NCBI GenBank assembly: GCA_964358085.1
Contig: CAYHNU010000001.1
Location: forward strand, 15,655 to 79,654
From: GWC2-45-19 sp964358085
GTDB taxonomy: Bacteria; Patescibacteriota; Microgenomatia; CAZETR01; Amesbacteraceae
DNA length: 64,000 bases
Direction of reading: 5' to 3'
Of the stretch, positions 25,682 through 34,369 are shown piece after piece. Each line of letters begins with the position of its first letter. Position 1 is the first letter of the stretch. The position numbers were made by a program, and so were the translations under genes. The notes beneath the pieces were generated by a model. It was not told the origin of the DNA and ran no database searches. It was given only the letters and a program-made list of their open reading frames with translations.

Positions 25682-26515
25682 ATGGTCAAATCACTGGTAT
25701 CAATCATTATTCCGACATATAACGAGGAAAAAGTTATTGATCGTTTGCTTGTGTCTATCAATAATCAGTCTTATCCCAGAATTGAGAGTCTAGTTATAGA
25801 CGATAGTTCTACGGACGGGACTCTCAAAATAGCTTCTCAAATAGCCACGGTTGTCATCAAGAGAAAACATGCCGAGAGGAGTATTCAAAGAAACTACGGA
25901 GCCTCGATATCTCACGGAGAATATTTGCTCTTTTTGGACGCTGATATGCAACTTGCCCCCGATGTTGTTTCAGAGTGTATTCAAAGAATACAAAGTGATG
26001 CAAGTATTGGGGCAATAGCTATCCCTGAACAGCCAATCGCCAGTAATTTTCTAGAAAAAGTCAAAGCCTTCGAGAGGTCTTTTTATAGTGAAAAAGGAGA
26101 TCCAGATACAGATGCCGCTAGGTTTTTCCCAAGGAAACTATTTCAAAAGGCGGGTGGATATGACGAGACGATTACCGGTCCTGAAGACTGGGACTTGCCA
26201 GAAACTATCGTCAAGATGGGCTACAAAATAGGCCGAATTTCCACTCGCATAAGGCATTACGAAAGGATTCCGTCGCTTTTAAGTCTTATTAAAAAAAAGT
26301 ATTACTACGGTCTTTCATCACACCGATATTTTAAAAAACACAACCTTTCAATAGTTGGTCCCAAGACCATCTATTTTTTACGCCCCGTATTTTACAAAAA
26401 CTGGCGGCAGTTAGTCCGTAATCCGATTCTTACAGTCGGTATGCTCGTGGTACTCGCATTAGAACAATTATTTGGGGGATTAGGATATTTAGTTGGAAAA
26501 ATTAAGCGGGTATGA
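25682..26515 (+). CDS. GT2 family glycosyltransferase
   Basis: A 277-residue GT2 enzyme. VSIIIPTYNEEKVI (6-19), IDDSSTDGT (39-47), FLDADMQ (84-90), then GGYDETITGPEDWDL, the typical acceptor-side ED motif of GT2 enzymes. A hydrophobic segment near the C-terminus (ILTVGMLVVLALEQL) may attach it to the membrane. Predicted leaderless from the divergent promoter. The 3' end overlaps the GT4 gene as ATGA. Confidence 0.9.
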   Translation: MVKSLVSIIIPTYNEEKVIDRLLVSINNQSYPRIESLVIDDSSTDGTLKIASQIATVVIKRKHAERSIQRNYGASISHGEYLLFLDADMQLAPDVVSECIQRIQSDASIGAIAIPEQPIASNFLEKVKAFERSFYSEKGDPDTDAARFFPRKLFQKAGGYDETITGPEDWDLPETIVKMGYKIGRISTRIRHYERIPSLLSLIKKKYYYGLSSHRYFKKHNLSIVGPKTIYFLRPVFYKNWRQLVRNPILTVGMLVVLALEQLFGGLGYLVGKIKRV

Positions 26516-27615
26516 AAATTCTTCAGCTTACATCTCATTACTATCCAAATCTGGGAGGGGTAGAGACTCATCTTCAAGACTTGGTCAAAGAATTAACAAA
26601 AAAGAAACATCAAGTATTCGTTCTGACTTATCGGCCATTATCTACTAATTCTTCATGGTCAATTTGGGAGAACTCCTCGTTCTTAAAAGTTTTTCGTATT
26701 CCATGGTTTCCCGGGCTATTTAATAAATTGTCCACCTATTCAGCTTTAGAATTTTTGTACTTGGTACCCGGGTTGTTTATTATTCTCCCATTTATATTAA
26801 TTTTTTTTAAACCCCGGGTAATTCACTCTCATGGGCTGGTTGCCGGATTTGTAGGAGCCTTTTGGGGAAAATTATTTGGCATCCATACGGTGATTTCTAC
26901 CCACTCCATTTATCATTTTCCAAAGTCTGGGCTATACCGTGCCGTGTCTAAACATATCTTCTTGATGACGAACCAAACTTTGTGTTTGTCCAACCAATCG
27001 GTATCTGAAATAGTAAGCTTGGGTATACCAGCTAACCATGTTCATAGATTTACTTACTGGGTCGATTTAGACAAGTTCAAGCCAATGTCCAAATCCATCG
27101 CAAAGAAAAAATTGAAATGGAAAAGCAAATTCTGCGTATTGTTTGTGGGTAGGTTGGTAAAAGAGAAAGGAATCATGATATTAGACGAAGCGGCCAGTGC
27201 TCTGAAAAAACACGACATTTTAGTTTATGTGGCTGGAAGTGGACCAGAGTTTAGAAACATAAAAAATTGCATTCTTCTGGGGTCAGTTTCGCAAGAAAAG
27301 TTACCGATATATTACAATGCAGCCGATTTATTAATAGTTCCCTCTATTCATGAGGAAGGATTTGGTCGGGTCATTCTCGAGTCATTGGCCTGTGGTACTC
27401 CAGTCGTAGCAGCCAATCGGGGAGCCATACCCGAAGCCATGGATAATACAGTGGGAAAATTGATTGATATCACGCCAAAAAATATCGCCAAAACTATTAA
27501 CGATCTTTATCAACATACCCAATTGCTTGCTAAGTTGGCGAAAAAGTCCCATTCTTTTGCTACTCGATTTTATTCTCCTGCCAATATTATTGAAATAACC
27601 TCTTCATATGAATAA
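26512..27615 (+). CDS. GT4 family glycosyltransferase
   Basis: A 367-residue GT-B enzyme similar to PimB-like mannosyltransferases. SHYYPNLGGVETH (8-20), IHSHG (104-108), VGRLVKEKG (212-220), EX7E motif EGFGRVILE (Glu282 to Glu290), then ACGTPVVAANRGAIPE. A hydrophobic hairpin at 84-100 inside the N-terminal half may dip into the membrane, as in other lipid-acceptor GT4 enzymes. It is the middle gene of a GT2-GT4-GT2 unit. Confidence 0.9.
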   Translation: MKILQLTSHYYPNLGGVETHLQDLVKELTKKKHQVFVLTYRPLSTNSSWSIWENSSFLKVFRIPWFPGLFNKLSTYSALEFLYLVPGLFIILPFILIFFKPRVIHSHGLVAGFVGAFWGKLFGIHTVISTHSIYHFPKSGLYRAVSKHIFLMTNQTLCLSNQSVSEIVSLGIPANHVHRFTYWVDLDKFKPMSKSIAKKKLKWKSKFCVLFVGRLVKEKGIMILDEAASALKKHDILVYVAGSGPEFRNIKNCILLGSVSQEKLPIYYNAADLLIVPSIHEEGFGRVILESLACGTPVVAANRGAIPEAMDNTVGKLIDITPKNIAKTINDLYQHTQLLAKLAKKSHSFATRFYSPANIIEITSSYE

Positions 27616-28582
27616 ATATCCCAAGGTCAGTATAATTATTCCTCTGTATGTAATTTCAGATAGATTTTTTGAGGACCTTATCAAATTTAACAATCTCGAT
27701 TATCCTAACTTTGAAATATTGATAGTCTGCGATCAAAAAGTTGCCCTGCCTCGATTCAAGAAGATCAAGGCCAGACTTATACTTACCGGTCAATCTAATA
27801 CTGGTCCTGCCGAAAAAAGGGATATTGCCTTAAAGTATGCCAAAGGTGAATTTTGTGCTTTTATTGACGATGATGCGTATCCCCATCCCTTGTGGCTAAA
27901 AAACGCCGTCCCCAATTTTTTAGACACCTCCATAGTTGCCGTGGGAGGACCTGGAGTAACTCCTCCAGAGGATACTTATTGGGGACAGATGACCGGTTTG
28001 GTCTATGGGTCATTTTTTTGCAGTGGTTTTGCCCAGTATCGGTTTGTAAAAGGAAAAAGACAATACGTCAGAGACTACCCCGCCTATAACCTTTTAATCA
28101 GGAAAACTGCACTTCTCAAAGTTGGCGGATACGGAAATCATTTTTATGGCGGAGAAGATACTTTTTTGTGTTTGAAACTGGTTAAGAAGGGGTTCAAGAT
28201 CTTTTATGATCCTAATGTTTTGATCTTTCACCATCGCAGGCCCTTATTTGTCAGTTACTTAAAACAAATAGCCAATGTGGGTAGACATAGGGGATATTTT
28301 GCCCGCGTTTTTCCCCAGACCTCCTTCACTTGGGAATACTTTATTCCTTCAATTCTAGCTATAAGCCTAATCGCTTTAATAGTGCTATCTCCATTTCAAA
28401 CTTGGGCGCAACTTCTCTTGTTTACCTTACTTCCGTTCTTTTATTTACTTGCTATATTGTCTGTAATTAATAAAACAAACATACTAGATGCTCTAATTGT
28501 CTCCACAGGCATAATTCTTACCCACATGGTCTATGGATTGAATTTTATTCAAGGCTACCTTACCAAACAGTTACTGCGATAG
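27608..28582 (+). CDS. GT2 family glycosyltransferase with C-terminal helices
   Basis: A 324-residue GT2 enzyme. VSIIIPLYV (7-15), FIDDDAYPHP (85-94) as the acidic site, FYGGEDTFLCLKL as the acceptor-side ED motif and FHHRRPL. Two to three hydrophobic segments end the protein, so it is probably membrane-bound. It closes a three-gene unit and its last 12 bases overlap the end of the convergent GT2 gene. Confidence 0.88.
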   Translation: MNKYPKVSIIIPLYVISDRFFEDLIKFNNLDYPNFEILIVCDQKVALPRFKKIKARLILTGQSNTGPAEKRDIALKYAKGEFCAFIDDDAYPHPLWLKNAVPNFLDTSIVAVGGPGVTPPEDTYWGQMTGLVYGSFFCSGFAQYRFVKGKRQYVRDYPAYNLLIRKTALLKVGGYGNHFYGGEDTFLCLKLVKKGFKIFYDPNVLIFHHRRPLFVSYLKQIANVGRHRGYFARVFPQTSFTWEYFIPSILAISLIALIVLSPFQTWAQLLLFTLLPFFYLLAILSVINKTNILDALIVSTGIILTHMVYGLNFIQGYLTKQLLR

Positions 28583-29605
28583 GCCTAAGACCTTCTTGAT
28601 AATCTCTCGTCCCTTACTTCTACTTATAAATCCCCATAACAAAACGTCAGTTATAACCAAAGATACTACTGGTCTCCACATAAAAGCCCAGTCGGATTTG
28701 ACAAATGATTCCCACAATCCTCTCACTAGTTCCGGAAAAAATAAATTTGCATAGACAATCCAGTAAATAATCTTATCCAGGTCCTTCGGACTGTTAATAT
28801 CAAACCAAGCATATTTTTTGTCGGTTGTAGAGAAATAATTACCATCCAAGTTTCTTAATCTTTTCTTGATTAAGTTCCTAAGGCTGGTTACATGATAATG
28901 TCTTAATTTTGCTTTCGGCACGTAAGCAAAATTGTGCCAACCGGCTGCTACCACTACCTCCAAAGCATCAAGATCATAAAAACCCGCTATTTTATCCACC
29001 TCTGTTTTCAATAGTTCCTTTTTCTTGTACATAATTCTTCCGCAGGGGGGAATCTTGCCCGGTTCGAACCAACATAGCTGATAGTTATCAAACTCAGCCA
29101 CTACAGTATTGGCAATATCATTGGAAAAGAAACGATAAATTGGATCCCTCTGTAATGGGTCATGAGAAATAAATCGTAAAAGCGAATTGTCTATCTTTGG
29201 CAGGCAATCCAAGGCAAACTCTTTGGTAAAACTACCAACTATTTCCTGATCCTTAAGCATTGGCTCAATCATTAATTGAAAAAAGTTATCTACACATATT
29301 TCCATATCCGCGTCCATAAAATAAACAAATTCTCCTCTCGCCATTCTTAATCCAAGCCCTTTATTAAATTCGGTCCAATACGAGACTGGATGTTGATGTT
29401 TACTACGATCGATGTCTATAATTTCTGCTCCGAATTTCCGAGCTAACCCATTGGATCCATCCGTCGATCCATCGTCCATCAACAAATACTCGATCCTTTC
29501 CCTTGGATAAGTCTGTTTAGCTAGGGATGTAAACAATCTCTGCAGATTCTGTTCCTCGTTCAAGACTGGTATAATTATCGACAATAAAGGCTTAATAGAA
29601 CTCAT
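28571..29605 (-). CDS. GT2 family glycosyltransferase
   Basis: A 344-residue GT2 enzyme. LSIIIPVLNEEQNL (8-21), MDDGSTDGS (43-51), MARGEFVYFMDAD (88-100), then a C-terminal half with FDINSPKDLDK and a hydrophobic tail. The same layout is found in the GT2 gene at 13755, so the two are paralogs. It is the only gene of its minus-strand unit. Start ATG 29605 lies 8 bases after a TATAAA box. Confidence 0.88.
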   Translation of the reverse strand: MSSIKPLLSIIIPVLNEEQNLQRLFTSLAKQTYPRERIEYLLMDDGSTDGSNGLARKFGAEIIDIDRSKHQHPVSYWTEFNKGLGLRMARGEFVYFMDADMEICVDNFFQLMIEPMLKDQEIVGSFTKEFALDCLPKIDNSLLRFISHDPLQRDPIYRFFSNDIANTVVAEFDNYQLCWFEPGKIPPCGRIMYKKKELLKTEVDKIAGFYDLDALEVVVAAGWHNFAYVPKAKLRHYHVTSLRNLIKKRLRNLDGNYFSTTDKKYAWFDINSPKDLDKIIYWIVYANLFFPELVRGLWESFVKSDWAFMWRPVVSLVITDVLLWGFISRSKGREIIKKVLGLSQ

Positions 29606-29613
29606 GTTGTTAA

Positions 29614-29619
29614 TTTATA
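29614..29619 (-). promoter_or_regulatory. Predicted -10 box for GT2 gene
   Basis: Minus-strand TATAAA, 8 bases before ATG 29605. A TATAAT (29634-29629, minus strand) lies further upstream and would give a leader of about 16 bases. Confidence 0.45.
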
Positions 29620-29630
29620 CTCGTATCAAT

Positions 29631-29636
29631 TATATC
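29631..29636 (+). promoter_or_regulatory. Predicted -10 box for methyltransferase gene
   Basis: TATATC, 7 bases before ATG 29644, with TTGTTA at 29607-29612 (spacer 18) as a possible -35. Confidence 0.45.
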
Positions 29637-29643
29637 CTACAAT

Positions 29644-30324
29644 ATGGATAAGAAGGATTTTTTAGGGATTACCTCCGTACCTATTGATGAATATCTAAAG
29701 CATGACTACTATCAAAAAATAATCGAATATATACGGGGAAAAAAGCTTCTGGATGTGGGCTGTATCGATGACGGTCAAGACGATGTAAACAAGGTTAGAC
29801 TTTGGAATCATTGGCTATTGTTTAAGGTAAGCAAAAGTATAACTGGCATTGACGTGCGGGTTGGTCCCATCAAGCAATTGAAGCAAATAGGGTTTAATGT
29901 TGTCAGGATGGATGCTCAAAATATGAGGTTCAAAGACAAATTTGAAGTGATTTTTGCGGGCGAATTGATCGAGCACCTACCCAACCCAGGGCTATTCCTG
30001 CGCAGTGCAGCCAACTTGCTAGACAAGAATGGGTTGATAATATTATCTACACCCAACCCCTTTTCCCTAAACAGAATAGTGAGAGTATTCCAATCTCTGA
30101 CCAATGAGCCCGCCGTAAATCCTGATCATACTATGTACTTATCACCCCAAAACATTCGGACTTTGGCAAAAAAATGCGATTTGGCCGTAATAAGAATTGA
30201 TTACGCCCACTTTCCATTTACGCGCAACAATCTATTAATTATTTTAAACAAAATCGGCTGCAAACTTATTGGCGACAGGTTCAAAGAACAAATGTTAGTT
30301 TTTATCCAAAAAAGTTATAGATGA
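29644..30324 (+). CDS. Class I SAM-dependent methyltransferase
   Basis: A 226-residue methyltransferase. KKLLDVGCIDDG (33-44) is a variant motif I in which the usual GxG is Cys-Ile-Asp-Asp; AGELIEHLPNPG is the post-motif block and GLIILSTPNPFS the later strand. The non-standard glycine loop may change SAM binding. It begins a plus-strand unit that runs to 38928 and overlaps the next methyltransferase by 4 bases. Confidence 0.8.
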   Translation: MDKKDFLGITSVPIDEYLKHDYYQKIIEYIRGKKLLDVGCIDDGQDDVNKVRLWNHWLLFKVSKSITGIDVRVGPIKQLKQIGFNVVRMDAQNMRFKDKFEVIFAGELIEHLPNPGLFLRSAANLLDKNGLIILSTPNPFSLNRIVRVFQSLTNEPAVNPDHTMYLSPQNIRTLAKKCDLAVIRIDYAHFPFTRNNLLIILNKIGCKLIGDRFKEQMLVFIQKSYR

Positions 30325-31085
30325 ACCCGTTTACAAAGACTCCGTTTTATCACTATTTTTTAGCTTTTGACTTAATTTCTAATCCAACAGCTAAAGTGTT
30401 AGACTTCGGCTGCGGCAGCGGCCAGTTCCTAGGAAAGTTACACGCGAAGGTCAAAAATGTATACGGTTACGACGTGGACCCGGAAAAAATTAACTTAGCA
30501 CAACATCTCCATCCCCATGTCAAATTTAAATTAGGTAGAGTTGGTGCGCCTTTACCATATCCAGATGCAACATTTGATGTTGTCAACATGTTTCATATCT
30601 TAGAACATGTATCCTCGGAAACAATGGCCATATTAGAAACCCATAGGCTGCTTAAAAAAAATGGCCTTCTTTTTCTAGCTTCACCTTATCAGGGACTTTT
30701 TTCTTGGGCAGATGCGGCGAACCTTCGATACCGCTTTCCCAACCTTCACAAATGGTTTTTTATTACTTTTTTGGGAAAATATGAATATGAAAGACGATTT
30801 GTTAGTCGTCGTTCAATTGGAATGTATGGCGACTGTACAGATAATCGAAACTGGCACAAGCACTACACCGAAGGAGAATTGCGCCAACTACTTGGAAATA
30901 AATTTACCATTACTGAAGTTCATAAGTTTTCGCTCTTTTATCCATTCCTGCTTATTCCCTACAACTTAATCAACTATTTTTTTAAACCCAAATTCAACTC
31001 CATTCTTTGGCTGATTCACTTGGACAACTTAATTAATGCCGGAGGATGGTCTTACAATTTCCTAATTGTAGCCAGAAAAAAATGA
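30321..31085 (+). CDS. Class I SAM-dependent methyltransferase
   Basis: A 254-residue methyltransferase. KVLDFGCGSGQFL (25-37) is motif I, YDVDPEK the acidic loop, MFHILEHV the post-motif block and LFLASPY the later strand. The C-terminal part has a hydrophobic stretch with FYPFLLIPYNLINYFF, which could bring it to the membrane. It overlaps its neighbours by 4 bases on both sides. Confidence 0.87.
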   Translation: MNPFTKTPFYHYFLAFDLISNPTAKVLDFGCGSGQFLGKLHAKVKNVYGYDVDPEKINLAQHLHPHVKFKLGRVGAPLPYPDATFDVVNMFHILEHVSSETMAILETHRLLKKNGLLFLASPYQGLFSWADAANLRYRFPNLHKWFFITFLGKYEYERRFVSRRSIGMYGDCTDNRNWHKHYTEGELRQLLGNKFTITEVHKFSLFYPFLLIPYNLINYFFKPKFNSILWLIHLDNLINAGGWSYNFLIVARKK

Positions 31086-33073
31086 AATGGTTTCTCACTA
31101 GCATTGTTCTATCCTTAAGTTTAGTAGCCATTTGGATGGGGCCCAAAAAGATGTTGGCTCATGCGGAAGAAGGTCTGCCATTTTATAATCCCTCACGCAC
31201 TTTCCAAATATACAAGTATATCTGGCAAGACTCGAATTTGGGATTCATTAACCCCTTCTTAACTTCCAGGCTCACGCTTTACGGGTTCTCTGCCTGGCTT
31301 AATTCATTTGAGATCCCTAGCCAGGAGTTGTTTTTCTTTATATTAATTTTAACCCCCCTTGTCGTTATTCCTCCTCTATCCCAAACTCTCTTTCCCACCT
31401 TAAATGGCTCGGTTGGAAAATTTGCCGCTCTTTTTTATGTTTTTAACCTATTTGTCCTAACTCAAGTCTGGCACCGCTTCATCTACCCGCTGATTTTCCT
31501 GTGGTCATATCTCCCTTTGTTTCTTCTACTCTGGCTTAAATGGTTGGAAACAAGAGAAAAGAAGTATTTATTTTATTTCATATTATCCAATTTCATTTTT
31601 TCAGATGTTTACGGATTAACCTCTTCCATCTTTGCTCTCTGGATACCGGCTGGAATTCTCTGGTTCAAGAACAGGCGAATCATTCCGGCCGTGGTAGCAA
31701 TATTTCTCTGGTTAGTGACAACCGTTTGGTGGTGGTACCCATTAGTTGCCATAAAAGATAATCGCTTTAATAAATTTTTAAACCCGGCTCAAAATTTAAT
31801 CTCACTTGTAGATGTCAGTAAATACTATCTTAATTCCGACATTTTATTATTAAAGCAAAAATATTATTTTTCTCCCCAAACCATCTGGTTCAACTTTTTT
31901 TCCCGCCTACCCATAAATTATCTTAGCTGGATTTTTCCCATCTTACTTGCAATTGGTTCAGTTTGGGCTATCAAATCCAGATCAGGCAGACTATTAATTA
32001 TTTGGCTTGTAATTGGTTGGTTTTTTATCAAAGGAGCCAATCCTCCTTGGGGTACCCAATTTTACGAATGGTTGTTTAAGACCTTTCCCTTCACCATGGT
32101 CGTACGCAATCCCTACGAGAAACTTGGAGTGATTTTTCTTCTCCCTTATTGTCTGCTCATGGCTTTCGGTCTTTCCCGCATTCCACTCCGCTTCGGTAAG
32201 ATACTTGTGATTTTTCTTGTCGGTTTTGTTTTACTGCGCCCCATGTGGACAGGCCAGGTTTTTTCCGGCTACCAAGTCCAAGTGCCTTCTTCATATAGTT
32301 TAGCAAATAGTTATCTTAACTCCGGTAGCAATTTACGTCTTTTGCAACTACCCTTTTTGCACGGAGCCGGGACCCAATACACCTGGGGTTATGGCGGCGA
32401 AGAACCGTCCAACTTCTTCTTTGATCGTCCATCCCTCTCTGGCACTTACTTTTCTCCCACCGATCCCTACTTATTTCTTTACAAATACATGCGTTCTCCC
32501 AAGACTTACCGCCTGCTCCAGCTCCTTGCTGTAGACACCATAGTTCTTCACAAAGATACTTTACCGGGACCAGCTTATCAGGAAAACTATGCTGGCTCTC
32601 GGGCCCTGCTTAGCCAAATGGAGCATATAAGTCTTGCTAAAACATTCCCCGATCTAGATATTTACCAATTAAATCCCAATTTGCCAATTGGCTGGGGATA
32701 TTTATCAAATCGGACGTTTTCCATCCCATCTCTTTCAGACGGCTTTGATTTGGTAGTCAACAACGATTTGTTTAAACTCCATAGCGACTCGTTTGTGCTT
32801 TCACCCCAAAACCCAAAGAATCTTGGCGATAGCTTACCAAACTACACCATTACCAAGTTGTCACCAATTCGATACCTTTACCGCATCAAGCAAGCCACCT
32901 CCCCTTATATACTTATTTTGTCCCAAAATTTTAATCTCGGCTGGACGGCCGCCATAGATAAAAAAGAACTAGAAAATCATTTCCCAATTAATGGGTACGC
33001 CAATGGTTGGCTAGTTGATAAACCTGATGACTATGTTATTGATGTAAGTTTTAAAGCCTGGCCATGGGATTAA
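31082..33073 (+). CDS. Large GT-C-like membrane protein with YfhO-type C-terminus
   Basis: A 663-residue protein with about ten helices and a soluble C-terminal third. It starts at ATG 31082 (ATGA overlap). FYNPSRTFQIYKYIWQ in the first outer loop, FPFTMVVRNPYEKLG in the middle and, near the end, FNLGWTAAIDK with NGYANGWLVD. These three blocks recur in the proteins at 41789, 44007 and 47630 and resemble YfhO or mycobacterial AftD-type enzymes, which act on lipid-linked sugars outside the membrane. Base composition is more GC-rich than the genes on either side. Function inferred only from this pattern. Confidence 0.65.
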   Translation: MKWFLTSIVLSLSLVAIWMGPKKMLAHAEEGLPFYNPSRTFQIYKYIWQDSNLGFINPFLTSRLTLYGFSAWLNSFEIPSQELFFFILILTPLVVIPPLSQTLFPTLNGSVGKFAALFYVFNLFVLTQVWHRFIYPLIFLWSYLPLFLLLWLKWLETREKKYLFYFILSNFIFSDVYGLTSSIFALWIPAGILWFKNRRIIPAVVAIFLWLVTTVWWWYPLVAIKDNRFNKFLNPAQNLISLVDVSKYYLNSDILLLKQKYYFSPQTIWFNFFSRLPINYLSWIFPILLAIGSVWAIKSRSGRLLIIWLVIGWFFIKGANPPWGTQFYEWLFKTFPFTMVVRNPYEKLGVIFLLPYCLLMAFGLSRIPLRFGKILVIFLVGFVLLRPMWTGQVFSGYQVQVPSSYSLANSYLNSGSNLRLLQLPFLHGAGTQYTWGYGGEEPSNFFFDRPSLSGTYFSPTDPYLFLYKYMRSPKTYRLLQLLAVDTIVLHKDTLPGPAYQENYAGSRALLSQMEHISLAKTFPDLDIYQLNPNLPIGWGYLSNRTFSIPSLSDGFDLVVNNDLFKLHSDSFVLSPQNPKNLGDSLPNYTITKLSPIRYLYRIKQATSPYILILSQNFNLGWTAAIDKKELENHFPINGYANGWLVDKPDDYVIDVSFKAWPWD

Positions 33074-33810
33074 AAACAAAAAAATTTAAAAATTGGATCA
33101 TATCATATCTAAATGAAGCTGAATTAGACGAAATGTTAAAAGAACTTTATGAAAAGAAATACTACGATTGGCAAAGTTCAAAAAGTGATCCTGTAATTTT
33201 CGATGTAGGCGCATTGATTGGAGAAACAGTTCTATATTTTAAAGAGTTATATCCCAAGGCTCGAATCACTGCCTTTGAGCCCAGTCCTCGTAGTTTTAAA
33301 CTGCTCGAAAGAAACGTTTCTCAAAATCACCTTTCTAATGTCCGTTTAATTAATGTCGCGGTGGCAAAAAATAACGGGAAAATGAATTTTTATATCAGTA
33401 AATCTGAAAATAATCCCTGGGGGAGGGGAGATTCGTTGAAAGAAAACAGATTCAATAACAAGAAAAAATCTAAAGTAATTAAGGTTTCAACAGTGAAGCT
33501 GTCCGATTATATAAAAGAGAAAATAGACTTGCTTAAACTTGACATCGAAGGAGCCGAGACTGAAGTTATTCAAGAAATTGAACCAAGGCTAAAACATGTT
33601 AAACAAATAATTTTAGAATTTCATGCCAGCGTTTATAATCCTGAAAATAGTTTACCTAAAATCATGGAAATTTTGAAAAAACATGGATTTAAGACTAAAA
33701 TCTATCTTAGCCGTTGGTTATTGCCGAATTTTGCTGCCAGTTCAATACTAATATTTTTATCAATCCTTAAAATAGATGAATATTGGCTTCGTATCTATGC
33801 AAAGCATTAA
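33064..33810 (+). CDS. FkbM family SAM-dependent methyltransferase
   Basis: A 248-residue FkbM-type enzyme. FDVGALIGETVLYF (46-59) is motif I, AFEPSP (70-75) the acidic loop, then LLKLDIEGAE, the family's second signature, near residue 160. It lacks any N-terminal extension. It overlaps the large membrane protein by 10 bases and gmhA by 14. The product probably carries a methylated sugar. Confidence 0.87.
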   Translation: MGLKTKKFKNWIISYLNEAELDEMLKELYEKKYYDWQSSKSDPVIFDVGALIGETVLYFKELYPKARITAFEPSPRSFKLLERNVSQNHLSNVRLINVAVAKNNGKMNFYISKSENNPWGRGDSLKENRFNNKKKSKVIKVSTVKLSDYIKEKIDLLKLDIEGAETEVIQEIEPRLKHVKQIILEFHASVYNPENSLPKIMEILKKHGFKTKIYLSRWLLPNFAASSILIFLSILKIDEYWLRIYAKH

Positions 33811-34369
33811 TGAACATTTTATTTCGTCGGGTAAGTTGATCAAGCAATCACTATCCAAGTTACGCGACCCCATCAGTCAAGCAGCCAAGTTAATCTCTAA
33901 AACTTTTAACTCCGGAGGAAAACTTTTGATTTGTGGTAATGGGGGAAGTGCGGCCGATTCTCAACATTTTGCAGCTGAACTGGTAGGGCACTATTTGACG
34001 GAACGAAAACCATTAGCGGCCATAGCCCTTACCACCAACACTTCTTCGTTAACAGCAATAGGAAACGATTACGGATTTGATAAAGTTTTTTCTCGCCAAG
34101 TTGAGGCATACGCAACAAAAGGCGATGTGCTTTTTTGTATTAGTACCAGCGGTAACTCCGCAAATGTAATTGCCGCCGCCAAAACTGCTAAATCATTACA
34201 AGTCAAAACAATTGGTCTGACAGGCAACAAGGGAGGTAAGCTAAAATCCCATTGCGACATTAATCTCATTGTTCCATCAAACCATACTCCCTTTATTCAG
34301 GAAATTCATCTCGTTACTATACACATAATCTGCGATCTGGTAGAATCAGGTCTTCTTTCTTCGATATGA
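33797..34369 (+). CDS. gmhA: Sedoheptulose-7-phosphate isomerase
   Basis: A 190-residue SIS-domain enzyme that turns sedoheptulose 7-phosphate into D-glycero-D-manno-heptose 7-phosphate, the first step to activated heptose. CGNGGSAADSQHFAAELVG is the family signature, followed by ERKPLAAIALTTNTS, NDYGFDKVFSRQVEA and STSGNSANV (phosphate binding), and a His-rich end (QEIHLVTIHIICD). I start it at ATG 33797, with 14 bases of overlap, rather than 33776. The next gene is the HddC-HddA fusion, so the two make a GDP-heptose module. Confidence 0.92.
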   Translation: MQSINEHFISSGKLIKQSLSKLRDPISQAAKLISKTFNSGGKLLICGNGGSAADSQHFAAELVGHYLTERKPLAAIALTTNTSSLTAIGNDYGFDKVFSRQVEAYATKGDVLFCISTSGNSANVIAAAKTAKSLQVKTIGLTGNKGGKLKSHCDINLIVPSNHTPFIQEIHLVTIHIICDLVESGLLSSI